58,997 bases of DNA from Candidatus Eiseniibacteriota bacterium (lineage in GTDB: Bacteria; Eisenbacteria; RBG-16-71-46), in contig JACRPT010000148.1 in NCBI GenBank assembly GCA_016223045.1, positions 1 to 58,997 on the forward strand. Direction: 5' to 3'. The first letter of the stretch is position 1. Every line of letters begins with the position of its first letter. The notes beneath the pieces are model-generated. The model had not been told where the DNA came from, ran no database searches, and saw only the letters and a list, made by a program, of their open reading frames with translations. Both the position numbers and the translations under genes were made by a program. Shown piece by piece: positions 9,204 to 16,940 of this stretch.

Positions 9204-10226
9204 CTACACCCCGCCGTTCGGGTAGCGGGCCAGCGACAGGTTGACGATCTCCCCGATCAGGTCGGTGTAGGAGCGGCCGGTCTTCTTCGCCGCCATCGCC
9301 AGCTCGGCGCTCGGCAGCAGGTAGGGATTCGGGTTCACCTCGAGCACGTGGAGCGTGCCGTCGGCGGCCAGCCGGAAGTCGATGCGGCCGTAGTCGCGGA
9401 GCTGAAGCGCCTGGAACGCCTGGATCGCGGTGTCCTTGAGCCTGGTCGAGATGCCCTCGTCCAGGTCCTCGGGCAGGAACGGCCAGGTCTTCTGGTAGGC
9501 CTCGGTGTCCTCCTCCCACTTGACCTCGGCACCGGCGATCTTCGGCGTGCCCTTCGGCAGCTTCGAGAGGTCCAGCTCCACCACCGGCAGCGCCTCCGGC
9601 TTCTCGTTGCCGAGCACGCCCACGTAGAGCTCGCGGCCCTCGATGTACTCCTCGATGAGCGCGGGGGTGTCGAACTCGGCGTGGATGTAGTCGATGCGCT
9701 CCATCAGCTCCTTGATGGAGCCGCACACCGCGCCGAAGTGGATGCCGATCGAGCCGTCCTCGCGCGCCGGCTTGACGATCACCGGGAACTGGATGTCGTG
9801 CGAGTGCTCGGTGCGCCCGCGGTAGACGGTCGCGAAGTAGGGCGTGTGGATGCCGTGGAAGGTGAAGATCTTCTTGGCGAGCGCCTTGTCCTGCGCCAGG
9901 TAGAGCCCGTGCGCGCCGGCGCCGGTGAAGCGGCGGCCCAGCAGCTCGAGCAGGCCGGCCACGTTGCTGTCGTGGCTGTCGTCACCGCCGAACGACTCGA
10001 CCAGGTTGAAGATCAGGTCAGTCTCGGACTGGGCCAGCTCCGTCAGGCTCTCGCGCGTCCCGTCGAGGCGCAGGAAGACCGGGCTGTGCCCGGCCTCCTT
10101 GAGCGCGTCGTAGACGGCCTGCACGTCCTCCTCGGGAGCCTTGCGCTTGGGGTGCGCGCCTTCGGAGCGTTCCTCGTCGTCGTCCCACCAGTAGTCGTAC
10201 AGCACGCCGATTCGCAGCTTCGCCAT
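9204..10226 (-). CDS. D-alanine-D-alanine ligase-like ATP-grasp enzyme
   Basis: 340 residues. The C-terminal two thirds are ATP-grasp: FPVIVKPAREDGSIGI (ATP-binding lysine), ALIEEYIEGRELYVGVLG, and RDYGRIDFRLAADGTLHVLEVNPNP with the Mg-binding Asp/Glu/Asn set of D-Ala-D-Ala ligases. The N-terminal domain (LRIGVLYDYWWDDDEERSEG) lacks the usual Ddl start, so the substrate may be another amino-acid or peptide pair rather than D-Ala-D-Ala. GAGGA precedes the ATG by 5 nt. The zinc peptidase gene 51 nt upstream on the same strand is probably co-transcribed, which hints at a peptide-processing pair, though this is only context. Confidence 0.85.
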   Translation of the reverse strand: MAKLRIGVLYDYWWDDDEERSEGAHPKRKAPEEDVQAVYDALKEAGHSPVFLRLDGTRESLTELAQSETDLIFNLVESFGGDDSHDSNVAGLLELLGRRFTGAGAHGLYLAQDKALAKKIFTFHGIHTPYFATVYRGRTEHSHDIQFPVIVKPAREDGSIGIHFGAVCGSIKELMERIDYIHAEFDTPALIEEYIEGRELYVGVLGNEKPEALPVVELDLSKLPKGTPKIAGAEVKWEEDTEAYQKTWPFLPEDLDEGISTRLKDTAIQAFQALQLRDYGRIDFRLAADGTLHVLEVNPNPYLLPSAELAMAAKKTGRSYTDLIGEIVNLSLARYPNGGV

Positions 10227-10277
10227 GGCGGTCCTCGCCGTTCGAATCCGGGGTGCCCCGCTCCTCGGGGCCCTGCG

Positions 10278-11291
10278 TCAGCTCTGCACGAAACGCCTGC
10301 GCGTGAGGTAGTTCATCGCGAGCGTGGTTCCGTACGCCGTCAGCTCCACGAGATAGTCGGCCTCACGCCCGACCTCCGCGTACAGCGTGAGTTCCCGGCA
10401 CGTCCGGGACACCCGCTCCATCAGGGCGCGCACCACCGGGCGCTTCACGCCGGTCCAGTACGTGACCTTGTCGGTCAGCACCTTGCGGTGCTCCTCCACC
10501 AGCTCCCAGGCCGGCCGGATGCCCTTGCGCCGCCGCCCCTGCGGGATGAACAGGTCGGTCAGGTCGGCCTCGAGCGCCACGTTGACGGCCGCGCCGTTCT
10601 GCCGCATCAGCCGGCGGTAGAACTGCTCGACGGTCAGCTTCATGTCCTCGACCGTCAGGTCGAAGTCGCCGCTCGGGGTCACCGGCTCGACGGCGCGCAC
10701 CCGGCGCGCCGCCCTGTCAACATAACGCAGCTTGTGGATCGCGGGCCATGCCTTGTATTTGACCCGCCAGCCGGAGCGGGGCGTCAGCCACACCGCGAAG
10801 GTCTCGGCGAAGTCCTCGTCCGGGTGCTTCTGCCCGTACCATCCGGCGATGTGCCGCACGAACTTGCGGCTGAACGGGACGGGCCGGTAATCGTCGCGGT
10901 AGCGCCGGTTGAAGGGACCGAACAGGCGGCGCCACTCGGGCGTGGCGTAGAGCCGGTAGGCGTAGTTGAACGCGTGCCCCGCCTCGTGGCGCAGGTACAT
11001 CATGATCTCGCGCTCGTCCTCGAGGTCGTTCATCTCGCGCTCGAGGCGCGCCAGCTTGGGATCGGCCAGGTAGAACGGGATGCCGATCACCGGCTGGCCG
11101 TCGGGGCAGCCCCACTCGTCGGTAAGGTAGCAGACCGGCCGGTAGTGCTTGAGCCCCTTCCTCTCGAGCTCGCGGTAGAGCTGGTGGACGTAGCGCTCGA
11201 CCGGCGAGCCTTCCAGCCGGAGCCCGAGCTGGCTGATGCGCTTGCCGAGCAGCTCGCGCACTTCGGGCGGTGTCTTCTCGAAGTCGGTCAC
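10278..11291 (-). CDS. Putative zinc-binding metallopeptidase (HExxH, gluzincin-like)
   Basis: 337 residues from a GTG start. The active-site helix RHEAGHAFNYAYRLY gives HExxH, and about 60 residues later HPDEDFAETFAVWLTP gives the downstream Glu expected for a third zinc ligand. The protein has no signal peptide, so it is probably cytoplasmic. It resembles the family annotated as putative zinc-binding metallopeptidase; the substrate is unknown. GTG at 11291 was chosen because no ATG in frame precedes the conserved region except very far upstream; no clear ribosome binding site is visible. It sits upstream of the ATP-grasp ligase in the same orientation. Confidence 0.8.
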   Translation of the reverse strand: MTDFEKTPPEVRELLGKRISQLGLRLEGSPVERYVHQLYRELERKGLKHYRPVCYLTDEWGCPDGQPVIGIPFYLADPKLARLEREMNDLEDEREIMMYLRHEAGHAFNYAYRLYATPEWRRLFGPFNRRYRDDYRPVPFSRKFVRHIAGWYGQKHPDEDFAETFAVWLTPRSGWRVKYKAWPAIHKLRYVDRAARRVRAVEPVTPSGDFDLTVEDMKLTVEQFYRRLMRQNGAAVNVALEADLTDLFIPQGRRRKGIRPAWELVEEHRKVLTDKVTYWTGVKRPVVRALMERVSRTCRELTLYAEVGREADYLVELTAYGTTLAMNYLTRRRFVQS

Positions 11292-11600
11292 GACGGCCGA
11301 TGCTACCGACAGCGCGCGCCGCTCACAAGCGGGCACGGCGGCGCGTGCCGCCACGGCCCCACGCACGGCGCGCCCCCGGCTGCGCCCGGCATCCGCGCGG
11401 CGGCGTCGGTCGGGAAAGGGCGTGCCGTCCCGTAGATTATGTGTTACAACACGAACCCACGGGCCGTCCGGGGCATCGGAGGTTCGGAGCGCCCACTTCC
11501 GCCGCAGCCGGGCCCCGGCTGGCCGTACCGGGGGCGCCGCACGCCGCCACACCCGACCCGACCGGGCGCCCGCGCGCCCGCAGCGAAAGGAGCAGAACCT
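11292..11600. other. Intergenic region between divergent genes
   Basis: 309 bases between the metallopeptidase (-) and YceI (+) genes. One AT-rich island stands out around 11433-11456, containing TAGATT and a 12-bp inverted repeat; otherwise nothing recognisable and no credible ORF. Confidence 0.4.
11433..11452 (+). promoter_or_regulatory. Candidate operator/promoter upstream of YceI
   Basis: TAGATT (11433-11438), a possible -10, is followed immediately by the inverted repeat GTGTT-AC-AACAC (11441-11452). It is the only AT-rich stretch in the intergenic region. No -35 is evident, so this is a weak call; it could serve either divergent gene. Confidence 0.25.
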
Positions 11601-12236
11601 GTGAAGCGTCTCTTCCTGAGCGCCGCGCTGGCCACGTCCGCCCTCCTTGCCGTGGCGCTCACGGCGTCCGCCGAGCCGAGGACCTTCGTCCTCGACAGGA
11701 GCCACACCGAGGTCGGCTTCGACATCCGCCACTTCTTCACCAGGGTCCACGGCAGGTTCACCGACTTCAGCGGCAGTATCGCCTTCGACCCGAAGGACCT
11801 CACCGCCTCGTCGGTCCAGGTGACCATCCGCGACTCCAGCATCTTCACCGCGAACGAGAAACGCGACGGCCACCTGCGCACCTCGGACTTCTTCTGGGCG
11901 GACAAGTACCCGACCATCACGTTCGCCAGCACGAAGGTGGTCCCGGGCAAGGACCCGAGCCACTTCCAGGTGGCGGGCGACCTGACGATGCGCGGCGTCG
12001 CGAATCCGGTGACGCTGGATGTCGAGTTCATCGGCATGGGGCCGGTCGCGATCGGCGGGAACAGCATGGGTCTCCAGGCCGGATTCCAGGCCACCGCGAC
12101 GATCGACCGCAAGGACTGGGGCATCGTCTGGAACAAGGCGCTCGATCAGGGCGGAATGATGCTCGCCGACGAGGTCAAGCTGATCCTCGACGTCGCCGCC
12201 TTCAGCCGGGACCCGGCGCCGGCCGGCGCGAAGTAG
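11601..12236 (+). CDS. YceI family periplasmic lipocalin-like protein
   Basis: 211 residues. GTG start with AAGGAG 8 nt upstream. Signal peptide VKRLFLSAALATSALLAVALTASA, then the YceI fold: FVLDRSHTEVGFDIRHFFTRVHG at the start, DLTMRGVANPVTLDVEF in the middle, and ATIDRKDWGIVWNK near the end. YceI proteins bind isoprenoid or fatty-acid type lipids in a beta-barrel and are often stress or respiration linked. Single-gene unit ended by the hairpin at 12261-12290. Confidence 0.93.
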   Translation: MKRLFLSAALATSALLAVALTASAEPRTFVLDRSHTEVGFDIRHFFTRVHGRFTDFSGSIAFDPKDLTASSVQVTIRDSSIFTANEKRDGHLRTSDFFWADKYPTITFASTKVVPGKDPSHFQVAGDLTMRGVANPVTLDVEFIGMGPVAIGGNSMGLQAGFQATATIDRKDWGIVWNKALDQGGMMLADEVKLILDVAAFSRDPAPAGAK

Positions 12237-12260
12237 CCCCGCCACTCTCCCGCATGGCGC

Positions 12261-12290
12261 GCGGCCCCCGGTCCGTGGACCGGGGGCCGC
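12261..12290. terminator. Bidirectional hairpin terminator
   Basis: A perfect 14-bp stem, 12261-12274 with 12277-12290 (GCGGCCCCCGGTCC arm), followed by TTCGGCTT. It lies between the convergent YceI and TPR genes. Confidence 0.75.
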
Positions 12291-12321
12291 TTCGGCTTCG
12301 CCCGCGGGGGAACGACCGCCG

Positions 12322-12945
12322 CTACTGCCCGGAGCGCGGTACCGCGCCCGCCGCGGCGCTGTCCGCCTTCGCCGGCGTCGCGGCGCCGGCAGGATGCGCC
12401 GCCTCGTACGCTTCGATCGCCGCGCGCAATATCCTCGCGTCGTCGCCGCTGCCCAGCCGCTCGAGCGCCACGAGCTGCTCGAGCGCCTTCGCCACGTTCC
12501 CCAGCTCGACGTACGCCTCGCCCAGGTACTCGCGCGCCGGCGCGTAGTCGGGCTTGAGCCGCAGGCAGCGCTCGTAGGCTGCGAGCGCGCCCGCGTAGTC
12601 GCCGAGCCGGCGCGAGGCGTAGCCAATCAGGTTCCACGCCTCGTGGTAGGTGGAATCCAGCTCCGCCGCCTGCCGCGCGCGATCGAGCGCACGACCGAGC
12701 TTCTTCCGCGCGTTCTTCTCCCTGCCCGCCTCGAGATCCTGCTTCGCCTTTGCCACCGCGTCGTAGGCGTCGCCATAGAACCGCTCCGCCTGCTGCCGCG
12801 GTGTGAGGGCCTGGGCCGATCCCGTCTCGCCGCCCGGGGTCGGGTTGTCGGGCCGCGGGCTCGACCCACCGCTGAACGAGGCGAAGGCCGGCGCGGCAGT
12901 GGATGCGGCGAGCAGCGCCGCGCTGAGCAGGAGGCGGAGTCGCAT
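12322..12945 (-). CDS. Secreted tetratricopeptide-repeat protein
   Basis: 207 residues. Signal peptide MRLRLLLSAALLAASTAAPAFA, a Ser/Pro/Gly-rich linker, then TPR helices: AERFYGDAYDAVAKAKQDLE, HEAWNLIGYASRRLGDYAGA and YAPAREYLGEAYVELGNVAK, that is about three repeats over residues 50-175, followed by an Ala-rich tail. Likely a periplasmic scaffold; the partner is unknown. AGGGAG lies 8-9 nt before the ATG. Monocistronic, with a terminator on its downstream side. Confidence 0.82.
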   Translation of the reverse strand: MRLRLLLSAALLAASTAAPAFASFSGGSSPRPDNPTPGGETGSAQALTPRQQAERFYGDAYDAVAKAKQDLEAGREKNARKKLGRALDRARQAAELDSTYHEAWNLIGYASRRLGDYAGALAAYERCLRLKPDYAPAREYLGEAYVELGNVAKALEQLVALERLGSGDDARILRAAIEAYEAAHPAGAATPAKADSAAAGAVPRSGQ

Positions 12946-13090
12946 GGGCGGGTCTCCCTGGGGGAGGTCTGGTGGTGTGTCACACGCGTGACGGCACCCC
13001 TGTGGATGCGCCCGCCGCCCGCTGGGGTTCGGCCCGCGACGCGGGACGGCCTGCGGGGCCCGCCCCAGGCGCCCCGGCGGCCGACAGCAC

Positions 13091-13120
13091 CGTGGCCACC
13101 CCCTCGCGGAGGTGGCCACG
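13091..13120 (-). terminator. Hairpin terminator of the large surface-protein gene
   Basis: A 10-bp perfect stem, 13091-13100 with 13111-13120 (CGTGGCCACC arm) with a 10-nt loop, 31 nt beyond the stop of the gene at 13152. Confidence 0.6.
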
Positions 13121-13151
13121 GGCCGTTGCCTGATCCCGGGCTGCCGCGGGA

Positions 13152-16100
13152 CTAGCGCAGCTTCACCAGCTTCGCATCCAGATGCAGCCGCGGGGAGTCG
13201 AGCCGGACGAAGTAGATCCCGGCCGCCGCGTGCCGCCCCTGGGCGTCGCGACCGTCCCAGTTCGTGGTGTGGTAACCCGCCGCCAGCGGACCGCGCTGCA
13301 GCATCCGCACCAGGCGGCCGCTCAGGTCGTAGACCCCCAGCTGCACGTCGTCCGGGCGCGCGAGCGCGAAGGCGACCGACGACCCACCGCTGAAGGGATT
13401 CGGCGAGGCCTGGAGCCGGACCGAGTCCTGCAGGCGCTCGGTGGGCGGCACGGCGACCGTCTCCGTGGTGTCGACCGCCGAGGCGATGCGCGTGCCGCAG
13501 ACGGGCTCCATCACCCCGTCCCCGTCGGTGTCGGCTTCGAGGATGATCTCGTACAGCGCCCCGGGGTCGTAGCCGTTGGGGTAGCTGACCGCGACGCTGA
13601 GCATGCCGTCCTGGCCTGGCGCGAGGTCGAGCGTTCCGATCCACGGCTCGCCCGGCGGCAGGCCGTTCAGCGACACCGCGAGCGGATCCGGATGGTCGGT
13701 CCCTTCGAAGACGGCCATGAACTGGTACGCCAGCCTGGCCACCGGGTCGCACGGGTGGCCGACGCCGATGTCGATGGGCGTCCCGAGGGTGCCGGGCAGG
13801 ATCCGCGCGGGCACGTTGACGATCCCGCTCTGGACGGGGGTGATGCAGTAGCAGCTGTAGTCCGCCCGGATCGTTCCCTGGCAGGTGTGGCACGCCCCGG
13901 TGCTGTCGTTGACGAAGGTCAGCGCGAAGCACGCGGTGGCGTTCTGCACCGTGAGGCCCGGCGGCCGCGGGATGGTGACGCAGATCGGCGCCGAGCAGCT
14001 CCCCGCCGGGACGATCACCGAGCCTGCCGGCGGGCTGAACACCGTCGGCCCGGCCACCGTGCAGCCCGGGCCCGCCGGCAGCCCGGCCAGCGACCAGTGG
14101 TAGCTCTGCGCCGTCGCGGTCTGGTTGCAGAGATTGAAGCAGATCGTCACCGAGTTCTGGTTCTTGCAGATGCTCGTGACCTGCGGCACCCGGCAGTACT
14201 CGGGGCACTTCCCGGCCGCGCCAGCGAGGTAGATCTTGCTGACGCTGACCGCCGGCAGCGCGGAGGTGAACAGCTCCAACTCGTCCACGCAGCCGGCGAA
14301 CTGGCCGCTGGAGGGGAACGCCGGGCTGGCCTTGCCCATGTACAGGTCGGCGTTGCTGGACAGGGTGCCGGTGATGGGGACGAAGTTCCACGCCGGCACC
14401 AGGGCGCCGTTCAGGTACCAGCTCCCCGTGCCCGTCGAGCGGTCCACCGACACCGCGAAGTGGTTCCACGTCGTGGCGGCGACCGTCGGCCCCGGCACGA
14501 TCTGCGTCGCCACGCCCGTGCCGATCTCGAGGAACAGCTGCAGCCCGTTGAGGTAGATGGCCCAGCCCCGCGTCTTGTACGGGGAGGACGAGAGCAGCAC
14601 GCGCTTCTCGGCGATCATGCGCTGGCCACCGACCCCCGCCGCCATCTTCAGCCACCCGTCGGCCGCGAACGACCCGGCCGCGAAGTTGATGCCGAGCTGG
14701 TTCGCGTTCACCACCTTCGCGTAGTCGAGATCGGAGTTGAAGCACAGCCGGTTCCCGACCTCGCCGTTGAGCAGGATCGACGCGCCGCCGAAGAGCTGCG
14801 CCACGTTCCGCGCCGGGGTCAGGTGCGTCAGGTCATAGGCGGTCAGCGAGCCCGGCAGCTCGTTGAACGGCCACCACGCGCCCATGCCCGGCGGCGGCAT
14901 CACGCAGCCGCCGGTCTGGGTGCAGGCGTAGTTGCCGAAGTCGTAGCCGCCGGGTGACTGGTTGGCGACCACTGTGACCGCGTAGGTCCCGCCCGCGGGC
15001 GCGGTCTGCACCCAGCCCGACTGGCCGACCTCGCTCAGCGTGTAGGTGCCGGGGTTCACGTCGGTGAAACAGTAATTGCCGTTCGCGTCGGTGGTCGCGG
15101 TGTAGGTCCCGCCCGTGCCGGTGAGCACGATCGTCCACCCGGCCAGCGGCGGCTCGCCCGTGTCCTTCACGCCATTGTGGTTGAGGTCCAGGTACTTCTG
15201 CCCGCACAGCCCGGTGGCCGGGATGGCCGGGCAGCCCGGCGCCTCGATGTCACCGATGTACATCTTGTCGCCGAAGTTCACGGCGCCGTCCGAATCGATC
15301 AGCATGCTGGTGACGTTGGTGCCGCCCGTGGGCCGGAAGCCCTGGTAGCCGTAGATCGCGTCCGGGTAGCTGCCGAACAGATGGATGGCATCGCCGCTCG
15401 CCCACACCCGGCCGATCGCGCCGCCCGAGACGAACGGATTGCGGTCGTAGTCCACGCCGCCCGCCGAGTTCTCCTGGTTCCCGTAGTCGCCGACGCCGAA
15501 GTAGTTGGTGCGCTGCCAGCAGAAGTTCCTGCACTCGTATTCGAGCACCCGCGACCAGTGGGCCCCGGGGCTGCTCGGCCCGTACATGGTGCGCTCGCCC
15601 AGCAGCATCTTGCCGCTGGCCGAGAAGCTGATGTCCGAGACCGGTCCGGTGAAGGGTGTCGTGCCCCCGGTGTAGCTCTGCAGCGGCGGCATGTTCAGCT
15701 CGAGCTTGTCGGTGGACGGCAGGATCACTCCGGCGCCATCGAGCGCGACGCTCCGGATCGAGTTCACGGCCGTCGCGCTCTGGTTTGCGAGATCCTCCGC
15801 CCACACGCTGTAGAAGACGCGGTCGCCGTGGATCTGGATGCCCCACAGCCGCTCGCCCAGCGGCGCGAACCCGGGCAGCGCGTTGTCGGGGCCCAGCGGG
15901 TCGAACGTCTGGACCACCGTTCCGGTCGGGCCGTTCACACCCACCGGCTGGATGCGATAGATCTTGCCGTCCTCCGTGTCGGTCACGAAGAACTGCTTGT
16001 GCCGGCAGTCGTAGGTGATGTTGCCCAGCCCGGGCATGTCCTCGGGCGGCGTGAGGGACCCGTCCGGGAAGTTCGGCAGCTTGGCGAACGTGGTGATGGC

Positions 16101-16349
16101 GCCGGTCGTGCCATCGATGCGATACACGGCACCGGCGCCGCCGCCGAACACCTGGCCGAGCGCGTCACCGTAATAGCACGACGTGTGGGTGACGAAGATG
16201 TTGCCGTACGTGTCGAGCGTCAGCCCGAACACCGTGCCGAGCGAGTCCTCATTCCAGGTGCCACCCGGCCCGCTGTAGCGGCTCATGAGCGCCCAGTCGT
16301 TGTCCTCGGGCCCGGAGGGCAGCGGGCTCCCGAGATCGAAGATCGTCAC
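13152..16349 (-). CDS. Large secreted surface protein: SdrD B-like and LamG domains, FlgD-like tail (5' end separated by an in-frame TAG)
   Basis: 1065 residues from the first usable GTG. Residues 1-370 look like an NHL/propeller region (TYGNIFVTHTS, DGKIYRIQPVG). Residues ~381-480 are an SdrD B-like domain (CGQKYLDLNHNGVKDTGEPP, then TYTLSEVGQSGWVQTAP). From ~488 a LamG/concanavalin-like domain runs (MGAWWPFNELPGS, then YLNGALVPAWNF). A Cys-rich segment with choice-of-anchor-like phrases follows, and from ~979 a FlgD-like beta-sandwich ends KLVKLR. Likely exported adhesive or structural protein. The frame continues upstream through 26 more codons to a TAG at 16425-16427, then on to a perfect signal peptide and ribosome binding site at 16580. 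The natural gene is therefore probably 13152-16580, interrupted by one nonsense codon. Confidence 0.8.
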   Translation of the reverse strand: MTIFDLGSPLPSGPEDNDWALMSRYSGPGGTWNEDSLGTVFGLTLDTYGNIFVTHTSCYYGDALGQVFGGGAGAVYRIDGTTGAITTFAKLPNFPDGSLTPPEDMPGLGNITYDCRHKQFFVTDTEDGKIYRIQPVGVNGPTGTVVQTFDPLGPDNALPGFAPLGERLWGIQIHGDRVFYSVWAEDLANQSATAVNSIRSVALDGAGVILPSTDKLELNMPPLQSYTGGTTPFTGPVSDISFSASGKMLLGERTMYGPSSPGAHWSRVLEYECRNFCWQRTNYFGVGDYGNQENSAGGVDYDRNPFVSGGAIGRVWASGDAIHLFGSYPDAIYGYQGFRPTGGTNVTSMLIDSDGAVNFGDKMYIGDIEAPGCPAIPATGLCGQKYLDLNHNGVKDTGEPPLAGWTIVLTGTGGTYTATTDANGNYCFTDVNPGTYTLSEVGQSGWVQTAPAGGTYAVTVVANQSPGGYDFGNYACTQTGGCVMPPPGMGAWWPFNELPGSLTAYDLTHLTPARNVAQLFGGASILLNGEVGNRLCFNSDLDYAKVVNANQLGINFAAGSFAADGWLKMAAGVGGQRMIAEKRVLLSSSPYKTRGWAIYLNGLQLFLEIGTGVATQIVPGPTVAATTWNHFAVSVDRSTGTGSWYLNGALVPAWNFVPITGTLSSNADLYMGKASPAFPSSGQFAGCVDELELFTSALPAVSVSKIYLAGAAGKCPEYCRVPQVTSICKNQNSVTICFNLCNQTATAQSYHWSLAGLPAGPGCTVAGPTVFSPPAGSVIVPAGSCSAPICVTIPRPPGLTVQNATACFALTFVNDSTGACHTCQGTIRADYSCYCITPVQSGIVNVPARILPGTLGTPIDIGVGHPCDPVARLAYQFMAVFEGTDHPDPLAVSLNGLPPGEPWIGTLDLAPGQDGMLSVAVSYPNGYDPGALYEIILEADTDGDGVMEPVCGTRIASAVDTTETVAVPPTERLQDSVRLQASPNPFSGGSSVAFALARPDDVQLGVYDLSGRLVRMLQRGPLAAGYHTTNWDGRDAQGRHAAAGIYFVRLDSPRLHLDAKLVKLR

Positions 16350-16424
16350 GCAGTAGGGGAAGCTCGGCTCGGACTGGCGCGTACCGACGAGCAGGTTGGG
16401 CGAGAAGACCGGCGCCCCGGGATC

Positions 16425-16580
16425 CTAGATCGTAGGCACGTGCTCGCAGCAGGTGTCCGGCACGGCGGCGCAGTCCGTGCAGGAATCCGACACGGCGATG
16501 GCGCCCTGTGCCGCCGAGAAGGGGATCAGCAGGGCTGCAGCGAGGACGAGGGGCGCGAGCCGGCGTAGCGGGGGAGCCAT
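16425..16580 (-). pseudogene. 5' fragment of the same surface-protein gene: signal peptide ending at an in-frame amber codon
   Basis: The ATG at 16580 has GGAG 7 nt upstream and encodes 51 residues: signal peptide MAPPLRRLAPLVLAAALLIP..., then a Cys-rich stretch SCTDCAAVPDTCCEH and VPTI, then TAG. The codons after the TAG (DPGAPVFSPNLLVGTRQ...) stay in the same frame and merge into the 1065-residue ORF. Other genes here use TAG as a normal stop (for example those ending at 9204 and 12236), so the code is not reassigned. Options are a point nonsense mutation, a sequencing error, strain variation, or programmed read-through. Confidence 0.7.
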
Positions 16581-16940
16581 AGGGAGTCTCCGATCCTCGC
16601 CCGGTGTGGGGATCGAGGAGGCAAGAGGGGCGCGGCCCCGGGGCGCGAAGGCGGCACTCTAGCGGAGGACTTGTCATTTCCACTACGGCTTTCTGCTTCA
16701 TGGATGTGTCGCTATTGTCAATCCTCCCGGGACGGGACCTCCCGGATCCGACCCGGTTTATCATTGATAAACGGCCGGCAGATTCGTGGAGCACGCGAGC
16801 AGGTGGCGGCCTCATGAGTGGATCGGATGAGGAGCTCCCGGAAACAGGTCGCTCCGCCCATGCGGTGCGGCTCGCATGCTGATCGCACCTTCATTCACGA
16901 GGAGGGAACGTGCCCGCGTACTCCTGCCAGCACGCCGCGC
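16581..16940. other. Intergenic region with candidate regulatory sites
   Basis: 360 bases upstream of the surface-protein gene. No credible ORF. It contains an AT-rich 17-bp palindrome at 16756-16772 and, on the minus strand, TTGACA at 16716-16721, a perfect -35 hexamer without a clear -10 at the right distance. Confidence 0.45.
16756..16772. promoter_or_regulatory. AT-rich palindromic operator candidate
   Basis: GTTTATCA-T-TGATAAAC, perfect 8-bp arms with a single central base. AT-rich 8+8 symmetry in a region otherwise near 65-70% GC is typical of a dimeric repressor site. It lies 176 bases upstream of the 16580 start on the minus strand. The regulator is unknown. Confidence 0.45.

Noticed and set aside
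10240-10249. GTTCGAATCC, a tRNA T-loop-like string
   Set aside because: Flanking bases do not form a T stem or acceptor stem, and the stretch is the leader of the ATP-grasp gene with its own ribosome binding site.
8223-11435. Long plus-strand frame of 1,070 residues opposite the ligase and peptidase genes
   Set aside because: Composition is the mirror of real genes on the other strand; no domain, start site or signal is recognisable. Many such shadows occur in this GC-rich DNA.
16425-16427. TAG as a reassigned sense codon in this organism
   Set aside because: Several well-supported genes here end at TAG with nothing conserved beyond, so the code appears standard.
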